Assembly: GCA_016169945.1 (NCBI GenBank)
Contig: JADLSH010000050.1
Span: forward strand, 248,001-312,000
DNA from: Trachythela sp. YZ-2020
Lineage: Eukaryota; Cnidaria; Anthozoa; Malacalcyonacea; Clavulariidae
Direction of reading: 5' to 3'
DNA: 64,000 nucleotides
Both the position numbers and the translations under genes were made by a program. The notes under the pieces were generated by a model, which saw only the letters and a program-made list of their open reading frames with translations, had not been told where the DNA came from and made no database searches. This document shows, one piece after another, positions 33,639-44,001 of this stretch. Numbering within the stretch: the first letter of the stretch is position 1; each line of letters starts with the position of its first letter.

Positions 33639-34178
33639 TTAAGAGTCATTGTCACTATTTTCGTGTGCATCAGGATAATGTTGGTCTTTGAAAATTCCTT
33701 TCAAAATAAATTTTCTATTATCAATAGCAGCCTCTAATGCTTCTTCAGGGTCAAAGTTATCATCGCTCACAAATGCATCCCTCGTTTCCATAATCTTTTT
33801 GTGTATTGGATCTCTCTTAAGGTCTCTTATCCATAGTAGACGTTCCAGATAAATATTTTGCAAGTCTTCACGAAGCTTTGGTAGGATAAGTAAGTACGCC
33901 TTACTATTATCTTCTTCTTCAGCAAGACCATCTGCAGTGAAGTTCTGCGTTAGCTCTTCGAATTCTGTTAAATTTCGTTTTGATACTTCCTCTTTTAAAG
34001 GTGCCCATGGATCGCTTTCATATTCACCATCTACTTCGCTGTCAGTATTATCTAAACTATCCAAATCACTCTCTGGCGTAGCATCAGTTTCCACTTCATT
34101 GTCTGTATTATCTGAATTATTATAATCGCTTTCTGACGTATCATCATCAGACTCTAGGTACTTTCTTTTTCTACTCAT
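33639..34178 (-). CDS. Acidic hypothetical protein in Polinton-like element
   Basis: An intact 179-codon frame with a clear ATG. It starts with a basic patch (MSRKRKYLE, possible nuclear signal), then about 55 residues rich in Asp, Ser, Thr and Glu built from repeated ESD/SDNTDSEV units, then a helical domain with DPWAPLKEEV and LLILPKLREDLQNIYLERLLW. No named domain is recognised. Proteins of this make-up (acidic head, then a Trp-containing helical part) seem to occur in cnidarian mobile elements, but that is from memory of style, not a match. It may bind nucleic acid-binding partners or histones. Confidence 0.6.
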   Translation of the reverse strand: MSRKRKYLESDDDTSESDYNNSDNTDNEVETDATPESDLDSLDNTDSEVDGEYESDPWAPLKEEVSKRNLTEFEELTQNFTADGLAEEEDNSKAYLLILPKLREDLQNIYLERLLWIRDLKRDPIHKKIMETRDAFVSDDNFDPEEALEAAIDNRKFILKGIFKDQHYPDAHENSDNDS

Positions 34179-34555
34179 CTCTACACTGTGATCTGAGTCA
34201 GATTCTGCTGCTGAGTTGTGATCTCGCAGAGTATACAGTATTCCTTTCGCGTCTTCTTATGTTAAACCAACGATTAAGCGATAGCTATAGCTCCCACCTT
34301 CATCGAAGCTAACCAGTGAATATTTCATTTTAAGAAAAACATAACATTTTATAAATATGCTTATACATAATTCATAATGGCCCGAACGAACAGGCCCGAT
34401 TTTACCTGATTAGGCACTATCAGGACCGATTATGCACTATCAGGCCCGATGGCCTGATGCTTGGTCGGGCATACCTTGCGTGGGCAAGTCCAATTCTGCA
34501 ACCAACATTTTGTGCCTTGACTACCCTTTTGGCCCGACAGATCTCTTTCTTCTAG

Positions 34556-34616
34556 AGAGAGGGTTAGGGTTAAAGAGAGGGTTAAGGTTAGAGAGAGGGT
34601 TAGGGTTAGGGAGAGA
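34556..34616 (+). repeat. TTAGGG-like degenerate repeats
   Basis: GAGAGAGGGTTAGGGTTAAAG-type units, about three of around 20 bp, sit directly beside the end of the right inverted arm. Confidence 0.7.
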
Positions 34617-34619
34617 GAT

Positions 34620-35610
34620 TTATTGTCACATATATAAATACAGCTAAAAGATGTCTATTTCATCAAGTTCACTTGTTAAAGCATTAACAGATTTAGGAAA
34701 TATATATTCCGCCTCTTTATTGTTAGATTTAGTACTATTAAATGTCTCTCCTGTTTCTTCAATCTTGTGCCGGTATTGTAGTGGATTACTGAAAAGTCCG
34801 ATGCCAGTATTGATCACACGAGGTTCGTGCTTCTTCCATTCGAAGAAACCACAAGCGTCTTCTTTGGGGCAGCAGTAAAATATACGGTTTTGGTTGGGTC
34901 CATCTTTCTTGACTTTTCGTTCACAGCATACCATTCCATGTTGGCATATAGGTATTGGCTCTTAGAATACAACTCCCCATTGCCAAAATTTGCAGGGATT
35001 TTCTCGTTTAGAACATACAAAGTATGGTCGTCCATAGTTTTGCTTCATCTTGTCTTTAACTGTACGTAACTTTGCCAGTTTTTGATGTGTAGGGCACACG
35101 GGATGTTGAGGACCACTCTTTCTAAAATCTTCTACGGCTTTCGTGAACATATAAGAATCTTCATCTCAGAACCAAAATGTACCATGGTTTGTAGTCGAAT
35201 AGGACGCTGGTTTTCCATGTGGACACTCCATCGTATCGCTTGTAAATGATGCTCAAACAAAGCTTGGTAAAATATATAGGGACGCTATAGCTATTGTCAT
35301 AAAAAGCGTCAGGATTAACTCTTTTTGTGACGAAAATGCTGAGTTCAGCTTAATGACTGTTTTGTCCAAACGCGCCTTGCATATCATTATGACGTCAAGA
35401 CATAATTAATGAATGTTAATGTTAATGATGAGTTGTGGCACCCCGTGCCACCCCGTGCTACCCCAGCTAATGACCACGTGCCACCCCAGCTAATGACCAC
35501 TTGCCACCCCAGCTAATGACCACGTGCCACCCCAGCTAATGACCACGTTCCACCCCGTACCATCCCGTGCCACCCCAAAAAAGGGGGTTGATCGGTACCT
35601 ATATTACTAC
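34620..35610 (-). repeat. Inner inverted arm (terminus, tandem repeats, GRF ORF)
   Basis: Inverted copy of 30923-31957, ending in TATATTACTAC at 35610. It includes CCACCCCAGCTAATGACCAC tandem repeats (35437-35560) and the same subterminal block. The flank after it (AGTAATCG) does not match the left target site. Confidence 0.85.
34644..35225 (-). pseudogene. Triple GRF-type zinc-finger protein, minus copy
   Basis: Near-identical to the plus copy. After finger two it reads CKFWQWGVVF before the shared TAA at 34962-34964, so the plus copy's extra stop arose from CAA to TAA. The third finger is DACGFFEW, closer to the family rule than the plus copy's ASGFFEC. The ATG-proximal part is damaged at about 35160 (the first finger is not in one frame). 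The shared stop predates the inverted duplication. Confidence 0.68.
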
Positions 35611-35993
35611 AGTAATCGAGAGGGGAGATTAGCTGGTGGTATAATTGGGTCTTGGGGAAATCGGTTGGGTTGGGCAGTAGATGTCGAAGCTCCTTGAAAA
35701 GGAAATTAATCTCAATTATAAGATAAAAACACCCGATTCGGGAAATTTTAAACGCTAGGAGGAACCAAACCTATAAGTGCAATGCACATAAGTCTTACAC
35801 CTTTAACGACTAGAAGTATACTACATAAGTACATGAAATCTTTATAAAAGAAACTATATGTGACTTGGTAAAAACACAATACGATCAGCAAAACATAAAA
35901 GTTAATTACTTCTTAACGACTCTTTTCGAGGATTAGTGATATTCAAATTACACTTAGCAACGTTAGGATAGCAACCATGTTAAAATATTCAAG

Positions 35994-36706
35994 TCATATT
36001 TTCCTACCTTCGTTAACAACTGTAGACGTTGCGGCTCCTTCGTTCACAGCCGTAGACGTTGAGACTCCTTCATTCACAGGCGTAGCATCCGTCGTTTTTA
36101 CTCGTTTCCTTTTGCTTGCTGTGGGACCACGCTTACGTTTCCCACCGCCGACCTGACGTTGATGTGCTTGGAGTGGGAAAATGTTGCGAAACGTCTCACC
36201 ACAAACATTACATGTATACTCCCATTCAGCACCCCTTCGTTCGTGCATTTTCATATGTCTTGTAAGATTACCCTTGAAAAACAAATAAAATAAATAAACA
36301 CTATAGTTCAAGATTATATAAGAATATAGCCCTTTTAATTATATACCTTTCGACCAAATTTCTTGTGACATCTTGGACAGTCGCACGTTTTCTCCTGGTG
36401 GGACTTCTGGTGTTGCTTCACTTTATCTTTCGTAGCAAAGGATTTACCACATTCTTTACATGAAAGCATCTTTTCTCCAGAATGAAGGGATTTAACGTGA
36501 CGTTTCAAACTTGTTAGGCGCGTAAATACTCGACCACATTCATCACAACATAACCCTGCTTTCTCCGTGGTTGCCTCGTCGTCTTTCCAATCATTCCACT
36601 CAGCGAGAACTTGTTCCTGGGTTTCAGGCGACCAACTAGCGACCATATCTTCAACCGCCAACGAACAAAGCTGACGATTAATCTCTTCGTCTTCCAGATC
36701 AGCCAT
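35994..36706 (-). CDS. C2H2 zinc-finger protein, two exons
   Basis: Exon 1 (36706-36347) starts MADLEDEEIN and encodes fingers CDECGRVF...H and CKECGKSF...H plus the first half of a third. A 74-bp intron (GTATAT...TTTCAAG) is removed inside the finger, giving CPRCHKKFGRK-GNLTRHMKMH, a perfect join. Exon 2 (36272-36008) adds a fourth finger CNVCGETF...LQAHQRQ lacking the last His, a basic GKRKRGPTASKRKRVK signal and three NEG-STST repeats, then meets a GTAGGA donor. The downstream exon is missing. A finger-plus-basic-linker also heads the DNA polymerase at 49026, so this could be the stump of such a gene. Confidence 0.72.
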
Positions 36707-37224
36707 GAACTGATCTCTCCTATACATTAGAAATTGTATTAACAAGACTGTATAAACAAGACTTAAAACCACAAATGTCAATTTACCAAATATTTTCTTG
36801 ATGATCCATTGTATATTCTTCTCACGAGTAAAATCCAAAGTACTAAAGCCAGTAAGCTGCTTTTGTAATCGTTGTCGAAACGGACTGCGTTTGGAACACG
36901 ACGCTTGGCAAACTATATAGCTATTGTGATGGTTCAGTTTAATTATTGTTTCGCCCAAACAAGCCTTTTGACTTAATCCCCTAATGAGTTAAGCTATTGT
37001 GTCTTTAGTTTACATTAGCAACAAATGCATAAAAATATTTATGTTTCTAACGCTTTAATGTTTGTAAATCTCGCTTGTATAGGCTTTACTAAATAAACGT
37101 TTGAAAACTTCGTAAACCGGGTTATTAGTATTGGTCGACTCAGAAAGAAAGACTTCACTAGATACGAGATTGAAGGAGTTTATAAATCTCGCGACAACAA
37201 ACCCATATTTTACTGCGCACAAAA

Positions 37225-37655
37225 TATGCTGAGCTCAGCTTAATGACTGTTTTGCCCAAACGCGCCTTGCATATCATCATGACGTCAATATATAATTAAT
37301 GTCTATGTTAATGCGTCGCACACTCTCTCACACACTCTCACACACTCTCACACACTCTCACACACTCTCACACACTCTCACACACTCTCACACACTCTCA
37401 CACACTCTCACACACTCTCACACACTCTCACACACTCTCACACACTCACACACTCTCACACACTCTCACACACTCTCACACACTCTCAAAACTCAACATA
37501 ATGACTGTTTCGCCCAAACTCACCTTGCATATCATTATGACGTCAATACATAATTAATGAATGTTTATGTTAATGATGTTGCACACTCTCGCACACTCTC
37601 ACACACTCTCGCACACTCTCAAGAAAGGGGGTTGATCGGTACCTATATTACTACT
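37225..37655. repeat. Right terminus with hypervariable CACACTCTCA repeats
   Basis: The subterminal block (GCCCAAACGCGCCTTGCATATC) occurs twice, at about 37252 and 37510. Each is followed by repeats: a 10-bp CACACTCTCA array at 37310-37490 and a short CACACTCTCG array at 37580-37620. The terminus follows. The other ends of the element hold an unrelated GGTGGCAC-type array in the same place. Confidence 0.85.
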
Positions 37656-37661
37656 ACCCTA

Positions 37662-38300
37662 ACTTGCGAACGGGTTGGTGTTATATACGAAGTCGGAGAC
37701 TGAAGATAATTGTATGCTTTATTCAATGTATCTAAAATCATCACTTCGTTTAACAGACGTTGTAGTATAACTATGCTACAATTTCATTAGAGTGATTCTT
37801 CCAGCATGAAATAATCATTTTACATTCAGTTAAAAATCACTGTTATATAGGTATTGATTTCTTAAATCCCACAAAAAAACTACTTAATTGTAAATTGTCA
37901 GATTTAGATTGATATTTAACATATAATAATCAAAATAATTACGATGTGATACATGGTTTGAATATAGTTCTTACAATCTTTACTGCCTCATACCAGTTAT
38001 ACGATTGCTATAACACAAACAAATGTTGAAGAGCTCGCAAAATCGCGTCCCTCAAAACGAAATCGGGTTTCCTGCCAGGGTTACCAGAACTTCTTCATCA
38101 TTTACATATAAGGGTTAATTTAAGTAAGTGGTTACTTTAGATATCGTATTCGAATTCATTGCCTACAGTAAATAGAGTACGGAGAGCTTGTGCGTAATCT
38201 GCATGGCTCATTACAACTATTTTCTAAGATCGGAATTATAGTTATGACTATTAATGCTATAGTATACATTCTCCATCTAGCAATGGCAGCCCGTAAGGGC
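37662..38300. other. No recognisable gene
   Basis: AT-rich DNA downstream of the Polinton-like element. No ORF with a domain was found. Confidence 0.5.
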
Positions 38301-38304
38301 AACT

Positions 38305-38400
38305 GTTCACTAAGATTCATTCTTTGCCGATTCTCGTGAGGGATTCGACTTTATTGACCATAAAATTCTGATGGGAAAATTACATAAGTTTAACATTCGT
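38305..38400 (+). pseudogene. Short LINE RT fragment
   Basis: Frames LRFILCRFS and, after a shift, EGFDFIDHKILMGKLHKFNI match LINE RT motif A (DFSKAFDLIDH). The catalytic Asp position is lost. The rest of the element is absent. Confidence 0.7.
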
Positions 38401-39359
38401 AATCCCCGAGCTGGCGCGAAGCGCCGTGCAAGGGTACTAATTCCGCTCGGATATTTACACCCAGGTATGTGACAGCATAGCGGAATGCAAAGTCGTCCGC
38501 CATTATGCAATGGACGGTTTTCTACGTTATGCAAAAAAGTTTTGTACTCGGAAGTCGGGACATAAACAGGCAAACAAAGTCTCTAAAAGGAAATAAATGG
38601 AAATTATTTTAGAGAACTTTCACATGTTAAAATTAACAGGAGGAAAAAACAGTCAAAAGACCGAAGAAAGACATGATTTTCGAGTCTTAAAGCGTTCTAA
38701 ACGCGTAATGTAGGAGTCAATTCCAACTGCGATCATCCTCCCCGGGCGAACCCCTGGGAATTTGACTTTTCGAAAAAAATTTGGTCAAATTCCCCACCGT
38801 GTGGGTGAAAACCATCGTCAAATTCCCCACGGTGCGGGTAAAAAAACATAGTCAAATACCCATCTGCCTCGTAAGATTCCCATATATAAATTCTTAATGT
38901 GTATGTGAAGAGGACCAGGACTTTAATGTATTTTGTTTGAATGAAATAGTGTATTACTTTCACCATTTTTAACAACTAGAACATAAAATTCTCCAATAAA
39001 ACAAACCAAACATTTTGTTCATATGCATGCATGTATATTTGCTGTCCACACTTTTCAAGCTGCAACTCATGCAGAGGGTTCTGATATTTTTAACAGAGAG
39101 CTTAAGCAAGCGACGTTTTTGATTTACGGACGCCAACCCGGAAGTAAATTGAGCCGTTATAAATGGTGACAGCCGTACGTGAAATTAGATTGTCTACCCC
39201 GTTCTTGATTTCAAGCAACAATTTCGCAATAAATTTCCACATTTCCACGTGAAAACTTCTCAAGCCAATAAAATTAGTCGATTATGAAATTCTAAGCGCG
39301 ACCACTGACCAATTTCGCACAACCGGGAAACGAGTCAAATGCCCGACGGGGTGGGAACG
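38401..39359. repeat. Direct repeats GTCAAATTCCCCAC and unassigned DNA
   Basis: Three imperfect copies of GTCAAATTCCCCACGGTGGGT-type units occur at 38780-38870, and one inverted or related copy (GTCAAATGCCCGACGGGGTG) at 39333-39355. They could be the two ends of an unidentified element of about 0.6 kb. No gene is seen. Confidence 0.45.
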
Positions 39360-39816
39360 GGTTAGGGTTAAGGTTAGAGAAAGGGTTGGAGTTAGATCGA
39401 GGGTTAGGGTTAAAAGTAGAACAAGTGTTAGAGTTCATAAATTAGTTTTAGATTTAGAGAGTTAGGGTTAGAAAAAGAGGTAGAGGGAGGAGTGGAATTG
39501 ATCTTTCTTATTTTTATCTTCCCCATTTCAGGATATCGATCATGCAATATCTTAGGACATTATGCAATATTTTAGGATATCATACAGTATCTTAAGATAT
39601 CATTTTAGGATATCATACAGTATCTTAGGATATCATTTTAGGATATCATACAGTATCTTAGGATATCATTTTAGAATATCATACAGTATCTTAGGATATC
39701 ATACAGTATCTTAAGATATCATTTTAGGATATCATACAGTATGTTAAGATATCATACAGTAACTTAGGATATCATTTTAGGATATCATACAGTATCTTTG
39801 GATGTCATAGAGGTTC
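39360..39816 (+). repeat. TTAGGG-like repeats and GATATC array, left of gypsy
   Basis: Same order as 16620-17105. It is broken at 39816 by the gypsy element, and the array resumes at 44002 on the other side. Confidence 0.88.
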
Positions 39817-39821
39817 TTAGG
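39817..39821. repeat. 5-bp target duplication TTAGG, left
   Basis: Matches TTAGG at 44002-44006. It derives from the TTAGGATATC satellite unit. Confidence 0.9.
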
Positions 39822-39987
39822 TGTGCTAATTTCATGAATAATAATTACCTCAGTAGTTACTAGGCCACTTACTGAACTCAGTATTTAAGGACGCCATGTT
39901 GTTATTTATTTAGTGTAGAGTAAAGCCTTGAGAAATGAGGTTGTATTTTCTGTATTAGTCTATTTATTTACAAATATATTTATGTCA
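39822..39987 (+). repeat. 5' LTR with TATA-like box
   Basis: 166 bp, starting TGTGCTAATTTC and ending TATTTATGTCA. TATTTAA at 39882-39888 is a TATA-like box, which places transcription start near 39911, where TAGTGTAGAGTAAA begins. Confidence 0.93.
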
Positions 39988-39988
39988 A

Positions 39989-40002
39989 TTTACTCTACAC
40001 TA
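39989..40002 (+). promoter_or_regulatory. Primer-binding site, self-complementary to R
   Basis: TTTACTCTACACTA starts two bases after the LTR. It is the exact reverse complement of TAGTGTAGAGTAAA at 39911-39924 in the LTR. It shows no TGG that would pair with a tRNA 3' end. In Tf1-type elements the first bases of the transcript fold back and prime minus-strand synthesis this way. Confidence 0.75.
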
Positions 40003-40032
40003 TCTGTGTGAAGAAAGAATCGAAGTACAAGC

Positions 40033-41295
40033 ATGGACAAAGTTCTACGACCAGAGAGATTCAATACGAGTCCGAATGCTCAGAACGCTTCAAAATCATG
40101 GAGGCATTGGTTGGCAACGTTCGAGAATTTCGTTGCAGCAATCCCGGGCGAGAGCGTGGACAAATTAAACGTCTTAATCAATTATGTATCCTCGGATGTA
40201 TATGAATTGTTTTGCGAGGCAGCTACGTACGACGAAGCTATAAATTTGTTGAAAAATTTCTATCTGAAGACGCCTAATGTGATATTCGCACGACACAAGC
40301 TGGCCACGCGAAAGCAGCAATCCGGAGAGTCTTTGGACGAGTACCTTCAAGAATTAAAGATCTTAAGTAAAGACTGTAATTTTTCCAGCGTTACAGCCAA
40401 CCAATATCGCGATGAAGCAGTGCGAGATGCGTTTATTGCTGGGTTGGTATCCAGGAACATTCGTCAGCGCTTATTAGAAAATAAAACTTTAAATTTACAA
40501 ACTGCTTTTGAGCAAGCACGTGCTTTGGACACGGCTCAACGAACATCAGAAACATACAATAATATTCCTACTTCAGCTACTACTGCAAAGGATAGCAACC
40601 AACAGCAAGGTAATTTGCCAGATTCAACGCCACCAAAGGCTCAAGAGGAGTATATCGATAACAAACGTCAGGACTCTAGCGGAAGGTATGTAGCGTTAAC
40701 ATCGCAAAGTATAAAGTGTTTTTTCTGTGGCAATAAGCTACACCCCCGAGCATTATGTCCCGCTAGAGAGGCTAATTGTCATAAATGCAAAAAGAAAGGA
40801 CATTTTCAGAGAGCGTGTAAATCTGTAGCTGCTATTGAATCGCAGTCATCCTACCTAACATTTGCTTCATCCAAACACTCGGCCGCTGAATCATTAAAGA
40901 AGGTCTGTGTAGAAATTTTAATTAACGGGAAGTCGGCACAGGCGTTGATAGACTCGGGGAGTACACATAATTTCATTCACCCAGACATAGCCAAATCACT
41001 TGGGTTAGTGGCATATCCTACTCAAGAAAAAGTAACAATGGCCTCTTCTTCTCACTCATCTAAGATCGAAGGGTATTGTCACGCAGACATAATTTTAACG
41101 GGAAGAGTCTACACAGATATTAGGTTGTATGTTTTATCAAACTTGTGCACGGACGTTATCCTAGGACAGAATTGGCAAGAACAGCATGAGAGTATAACGA
41201 TATGTTTTGGAGGGACAGCTCCACCCGTGAATATATGTGGTCTATCTACTTTGCATGTTGATCCCCCACCATTATTTCAGTGCAGCGGAATGTAA
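40033..41295 (+). CDS. gag: Gypsy Gag and aspartic protease
   Basis: A 420-codon frame begins [11 protein letters not shown] after a 45-bp leader. The N-terminal helical domain ([30 protein letters not shown]) is gypsy capsid. Two zinc knuckles follow: [14 protein letters not shown] and [14 protein letters not shown]. The protease has the active site [11 protein letters not shown] and DVILGQNW near its end. The frame stops at 41293-41295, overlapping pol by 59 bases in the +1 frame. Gag packages element RNA; the protease cuts the polyprotein. Confidence 0.93.
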   Translation: MDKVLRPERFNTSPNAQNASKSWRHWLATFENFVAAIPGESVDKLNVLINYVSSDVYELFCEAATYDEAINLLKNFYLKTPNVIFARHKLATRKQQSGESLDEYLQELKILSKDCNFSSVTANQYRDEAVRDAFIAGLVSRNIRQRLLENKTLNLQTAFEQARALDTAQRTSETYNNIPTSATTAKDSNQQQGNLPDSTPPKAQEEYIDNKRQDSSGRYVALTSQSIKCFFCGNKLHPRALCPAREANCHKCKKKGHFQRACKSVAAIESQSSYLTFASSKHSAAESLKKVCVEILINGKSAQALIDSGSTHNFIHPDIAKSLGLVAYPTQEKVTMASSSHSSKIEGYCHADIILTGRVYTDIRLYVLSNLCTDVILGQNWQEQHESITICFGGTAPPVNICGLSTLHVDPPPLFQCSGM

Positions 41296-43696
41296 ACCAA
41301 TTGCTTCGAAATCAAGAAGGTATTGTTTGGAAGATAAAGAGTTCATTTCCACTGAAATTGATAAATTACTTAAAGAAGGAATAATTGAACCAAGTGACTT
41401 CCCATGGAGGGCACAAGTTGTAGTGACGCGAAATGAAAATCATAAGAAACGATTGGTTATAGACTATTCTGAAACAATAAACAGATTTACTCAACTCGAT
41501 GCGTATCCAATGCCCAGAATTGACGATACAGTCAATCGAATTGCCCAATATACTGTTTTTAGTACTGTAGATCTTAAGAGTGCTTATCACCAGGTACCTA
41601 TTAAACAGGAAGAAAAGATGTACACTGCATTTGAAGCAAATGGTCGATTGTATCAATTTCGTAGAATCCCATTTGGGGTGACTAACGGGGCCGCTGCTTT
41701 TCAAAGAACGATGGACAACTTTATTTCTGAGGAAAACTTGGAAGATATATTCGCCTATTTGGATAATATCACTATTTGTGGTCGGGATCAGGCCCACCAT
41801 GATGAGAACCTCGAGAAATTTATGGAAGCAGCTAAGAGGAGAAGTTTGGTATTCAATGAAGGTAAATGTGTGTTTTCTACAAGAACAATAAGTATTCTCG
41901 GTAGTGTGGTTTCAAAAGGGGAAATTAAAACAGATCCGGAAAGGTTGAAACCATTGCAAGAGTTACCCCCACCAGTAAACTTGAAGTCACAAAAAAGAGT
42001 AGTCGGCCTATTCTCTTATTATTCACAGTGGATTGAAGATTTCTCAAAGAAGATTAGACCTTTGTCTCAAAATACTGTGTTTCCTTTGCCAGAAGAAGCT
42101 CTGAGAGCATTTAATTTGATTAAAGAGGATATAGAGCATGCAGTTGTCGGGGCTATTGATGAAAGTCTCCCCTTTGAAATAGAGACTGATGCATCTGACC
42201 ACACTCTTTCTGCAGTATTGAATCAACAAGGGCGTCCTGTAGCTTTCTTCTCAAAAACATTAAACGGTCCTGAACTAAAACACTCAGCAGTTGAGAAGGA
42301 AGCAGCAGCCATAGTTGAACCAGTACGTAAGTGGAAGCATTACTTAACTGGAAAACATTTTAGGCTTATAACAGACCAAAAGTCGGTTGCTTACATGTTT
42401 GACATCAAACACCATAGTAAAATCAAAAACGACAAAGTAATGAGATGGAGAATAGAATTGTCGATGTATGACTTTGACATTATATATCGAGCGGGAGAGG
42501 AGAATATACCAGCGGATGCTCTTTCAAGAGTAATCAGTATGTCTCTTACGATTGATAAACTACATGAACTACATAGATCATTATGTCATCCGGGCGTAAC
42601 GCGAATGACACATTTCGTTAAAAGTCGAAATCTACACTTTTCAGTCGAGGATGTAAAGCGCATGACACAAACCTGCAGGGAATGTCAAGAATGTAGACCG
42701 CAATACTACTCTCCAGAGCCCTCGCAATTGATAAAAGCTACACAACCGTTCGAAAGACTGAACATAGACTTTAAAGGTCCTGTGCCCAGTAACAATCGAT
42801 GTCGATTTTTGTTAACTATTATTGATGAGTATTCTAGGTTTCCCTTCGCATTCCCATGTGAAGATGTTAGTGCTCGAACTGTCATCAGATGTCTCTCGAC
42901 ACTTTTCTCTATGTTTGGGATGCCAACTTTTATCCATACGGATCGTGGCTCGGGATTCATGAGCTCGGAGTTAAAGAATTTTTTATTACAGAAAGGGATT
43001 TCAACTAGCAGAACAACAAGTTACAACCCACAAGGAAATGGGCAAGTCGAACGGCTGAATGGAACGTTATGGAAAGCTATCACCCTAGCACTCAAGACGA
43101 AAGGTCTTCCCACTAGCTGTTGGCAGGAAGTATTGTTGGATGCCCTTCACTCCATACGGTCCTTGCTTTGTACAGCGACGAACGCGACTCCGCATGAACG
43201 TATGTTTGCTTATCAACGAAAATCGACCAGTGGAGTCTCGGTGCCATCCTGGTTAACGACACCTGGTCCTGTGTTACTGAAACGATACGTAAGAAATTCT
43301 AAGTACGACCCCTTGATAGATGAAGTTGACCTGCTGGAAGCCAACCCGCAATATGCTCATGTGCGGTTTCCCGATGGGAGAGAGGATACAGTATCAATTA
43401 AACATTTAGCTCCACCTGGTAACGTGGAAGCCTCGGTTGGCAACGTAGATCAATCCTATCCCGTCGGTTCTGCTGAAAATCATAGAGAAGTCGATCTCGA
43501 GCAAGATGGGGCGGAAATCCAGATAAAAGACGCCGAAAGCACCGCAAGTCCTGATCACCAATCGCTGCGTTTACGACAGAAAGCAACGAATGGGTCAACA
43601 GACAGTACTGGAGATGATAATCAACCCCAACATCTCCGTCGATCTGAGCGATTAAGAAAGGCACCAGATAGACTAACCTTAATGACATTTGTTTAG
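41237..43696 (+). CDS. pol: Gypsy Pol: RT, RNase H, integrase
   Basis: The 819-codon frame is +1 relative to gag, and real coding begins near [14 protein letters not shown] (about 41281), so a +1 shift or a one- or two-base lesion joins them. [16 protein letters not shown] (motif A), [24 protein letters not shown] (catalytic box, second Asp replaced by Asn). RNase [30 protein letters not shown]. Integrase: H-H-C-C zinc site around LCHPGVTRM and CRECQEC, catalytic [16 protein letters not shown] and [10 protein letters not shown] (D, D, E). The tail holds a basic [11 protein letters not shown]. All active residues except the YLDN variant are present. Confidence 0.94.
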   Translation: MVYLLCMLIPHHYFSAAECKPIASKSRRYCLEDKEFISTEIDKLLKEGIIEPSDFPWRAQVVVTRNENHKKRLVIDYSETINRFTQLDAYPMPRIDDTVNRIAQYTVFSTVDLKSAYHQVPIKQEEKMYTAFEANGRLYQFRRIPFGVTNGAAAFQRTMDNFISEENLEDIFAYLDNITICGRDQAHHDENLEKFMEAAKRRSLVFNEGKCVFSTRTISILGSVVSKGEIKTDPERLKPLQELPPPVNLKSQKRVVGLFSYYSQWIEDFSKKIRPLSQNTVFPLPEEALRAFNLIKEDIEHAVVGAIDESLPFEIETDASDHTLSAVLNQQGRPVAFFSKTLNGPELKHSAVEKEAAAIVEPVRKWKHYLTGKHFRLITDQKSVAYMFDIKHHSKIKNDKVMRWRIELSMYDFDIIYRAGEENIPADALSRVISMSLTIDKLHELHRSLCHPGVTRMTHFVKSRNLHFSVEDVKRMTQTCRECQECRPQYYSPEPSQLIKATQPFERLNIDFKGPVPSNNRCRFLLTIIDEYSRFPFAFPCEDVSARTVIRCLSTLFSMFGMPTFIHTDRGSGFMSSELKNFLLQKGISTSRTTSYNPQGNGQVERLNGTLWKAITLALKTKGLPTSCWQEVLLDALHSIRSLLCTATNATPHERMFAYQRKSTSGVSVPSWLTTPGPVLLKRYVRNSKYDPLIDEVDLLEANPQYAHVRFPDGREDTVSIKHLAPPGNVEASVGNVDQSYPVGSAENHREVDLEQDGAEIQIKDAESTASPDHQSLRLRQKATNGSTDSTGDDNQPQHLRRSERLRKAPDRLTLMTFV

Positions 43697-43835
43697 ATTT
43701 AGGAGTTTGAATATATGAACTACATTAGAGACACTTAGATTATTTAATCTGAACTACATTAGAGACACTTAGGCTATTTAATTTTATATTACTTAGTTTA
43801 TTTATAATATTGTTTTATTATTATGTAAGGGAGAA
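43697..43835 (+). repeat. Gypsy 3' UTR with 33-bp duplication and polypurine tract
   Basis: GAACTACATTAGAGACACTT occurs twice (about 43718 and 43752), each followed by AG and a TATTTAAT-type stretch. AAGGGAGAA directly abuts the 3' LTR and primes plus-strand synthesis. Confidence 0.75.
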
Positions 43836-44001
43836 TGTGCTAATTTCATGAATAATAATTACCTCAGTAGTTACTAGGCCACTTACTGAACTCAGTATTT
43901 AAGGACGCCATGTTGTTATTTATTTAGTGTAGAGTAAAGCCTTGAGAAATGAGGTTGTATTTTCTGTATTAGTCTATTTATTTACAAATATATTTATGTC
44001 A
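43836..44001 (+). repeat. 3' LTR
   Basis: Identical in length and sequence to 39822-39987. It is followed by the TTAGG duplication at 44002. Confidence 0.95.

Larger units (their letters stand above)
30923..37655. mobile_element. Polinton/Maverick-like element, deleted, 6.7 kb
   Basis: The left end AGTAGTAATATAGGTACCG and right end (its inverse, ending ...TACTACT) are flanked by ACCCTA on both sides (30917-30922; 37656-37661). AG...CT ends with a 6-bp duplication are the Polinton/Maverick rule. Subterminal sequence is shared (CGTTTGGGCAAAACAGTCATTA, TTGACGTCATAATGATATGC), but the tandem repeats between it and the end differ between sides. Polymerase, integrase and capsid genes are missing. 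It keeps GRF-zinc-finger, acidic and C2H2 genes and a tRNA-like gene. A third, inner copy of the terminus at 35577-35610 faces the left one. Confidence 0.7.
39822..44001 (+). mobile_element. Ty3/gypsy-type LTR retrotransposon, young
   Basis: Two 166-bp LTRs (39822-39987 and 43836-44001), TG...CA, identical throughout by eye. They are flanked by a 5-bp TTAGG duplication, and the internal region holds gag, protease, RT, RNase H and integrase in gypsy order. Identical LTRs mean very recent insertion. The polypurine tract is AAGGGAGAA (43827-43835). The primer site is complementary to the LTR's own transcript start (see separate entry). The pol style ([16 protein letters not shown] upstream) fits a gypsy lineage widespread in invertebrates. 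Confidence 0.96.

Noticed and set aside
30923..35610. A shorter Polinton-like element ending at the inner inverted terminus
   Set aside because: The flank at 35611 (AGTAATC) does not match ACCCTA, whereas the outer end at 37655 does.
37299..37553. 84-codon ORF rich in SHTLTH repeats
   Set aside because: It is the translation of a CACACTCTCA tandem array inside an element terminus, not a gene.
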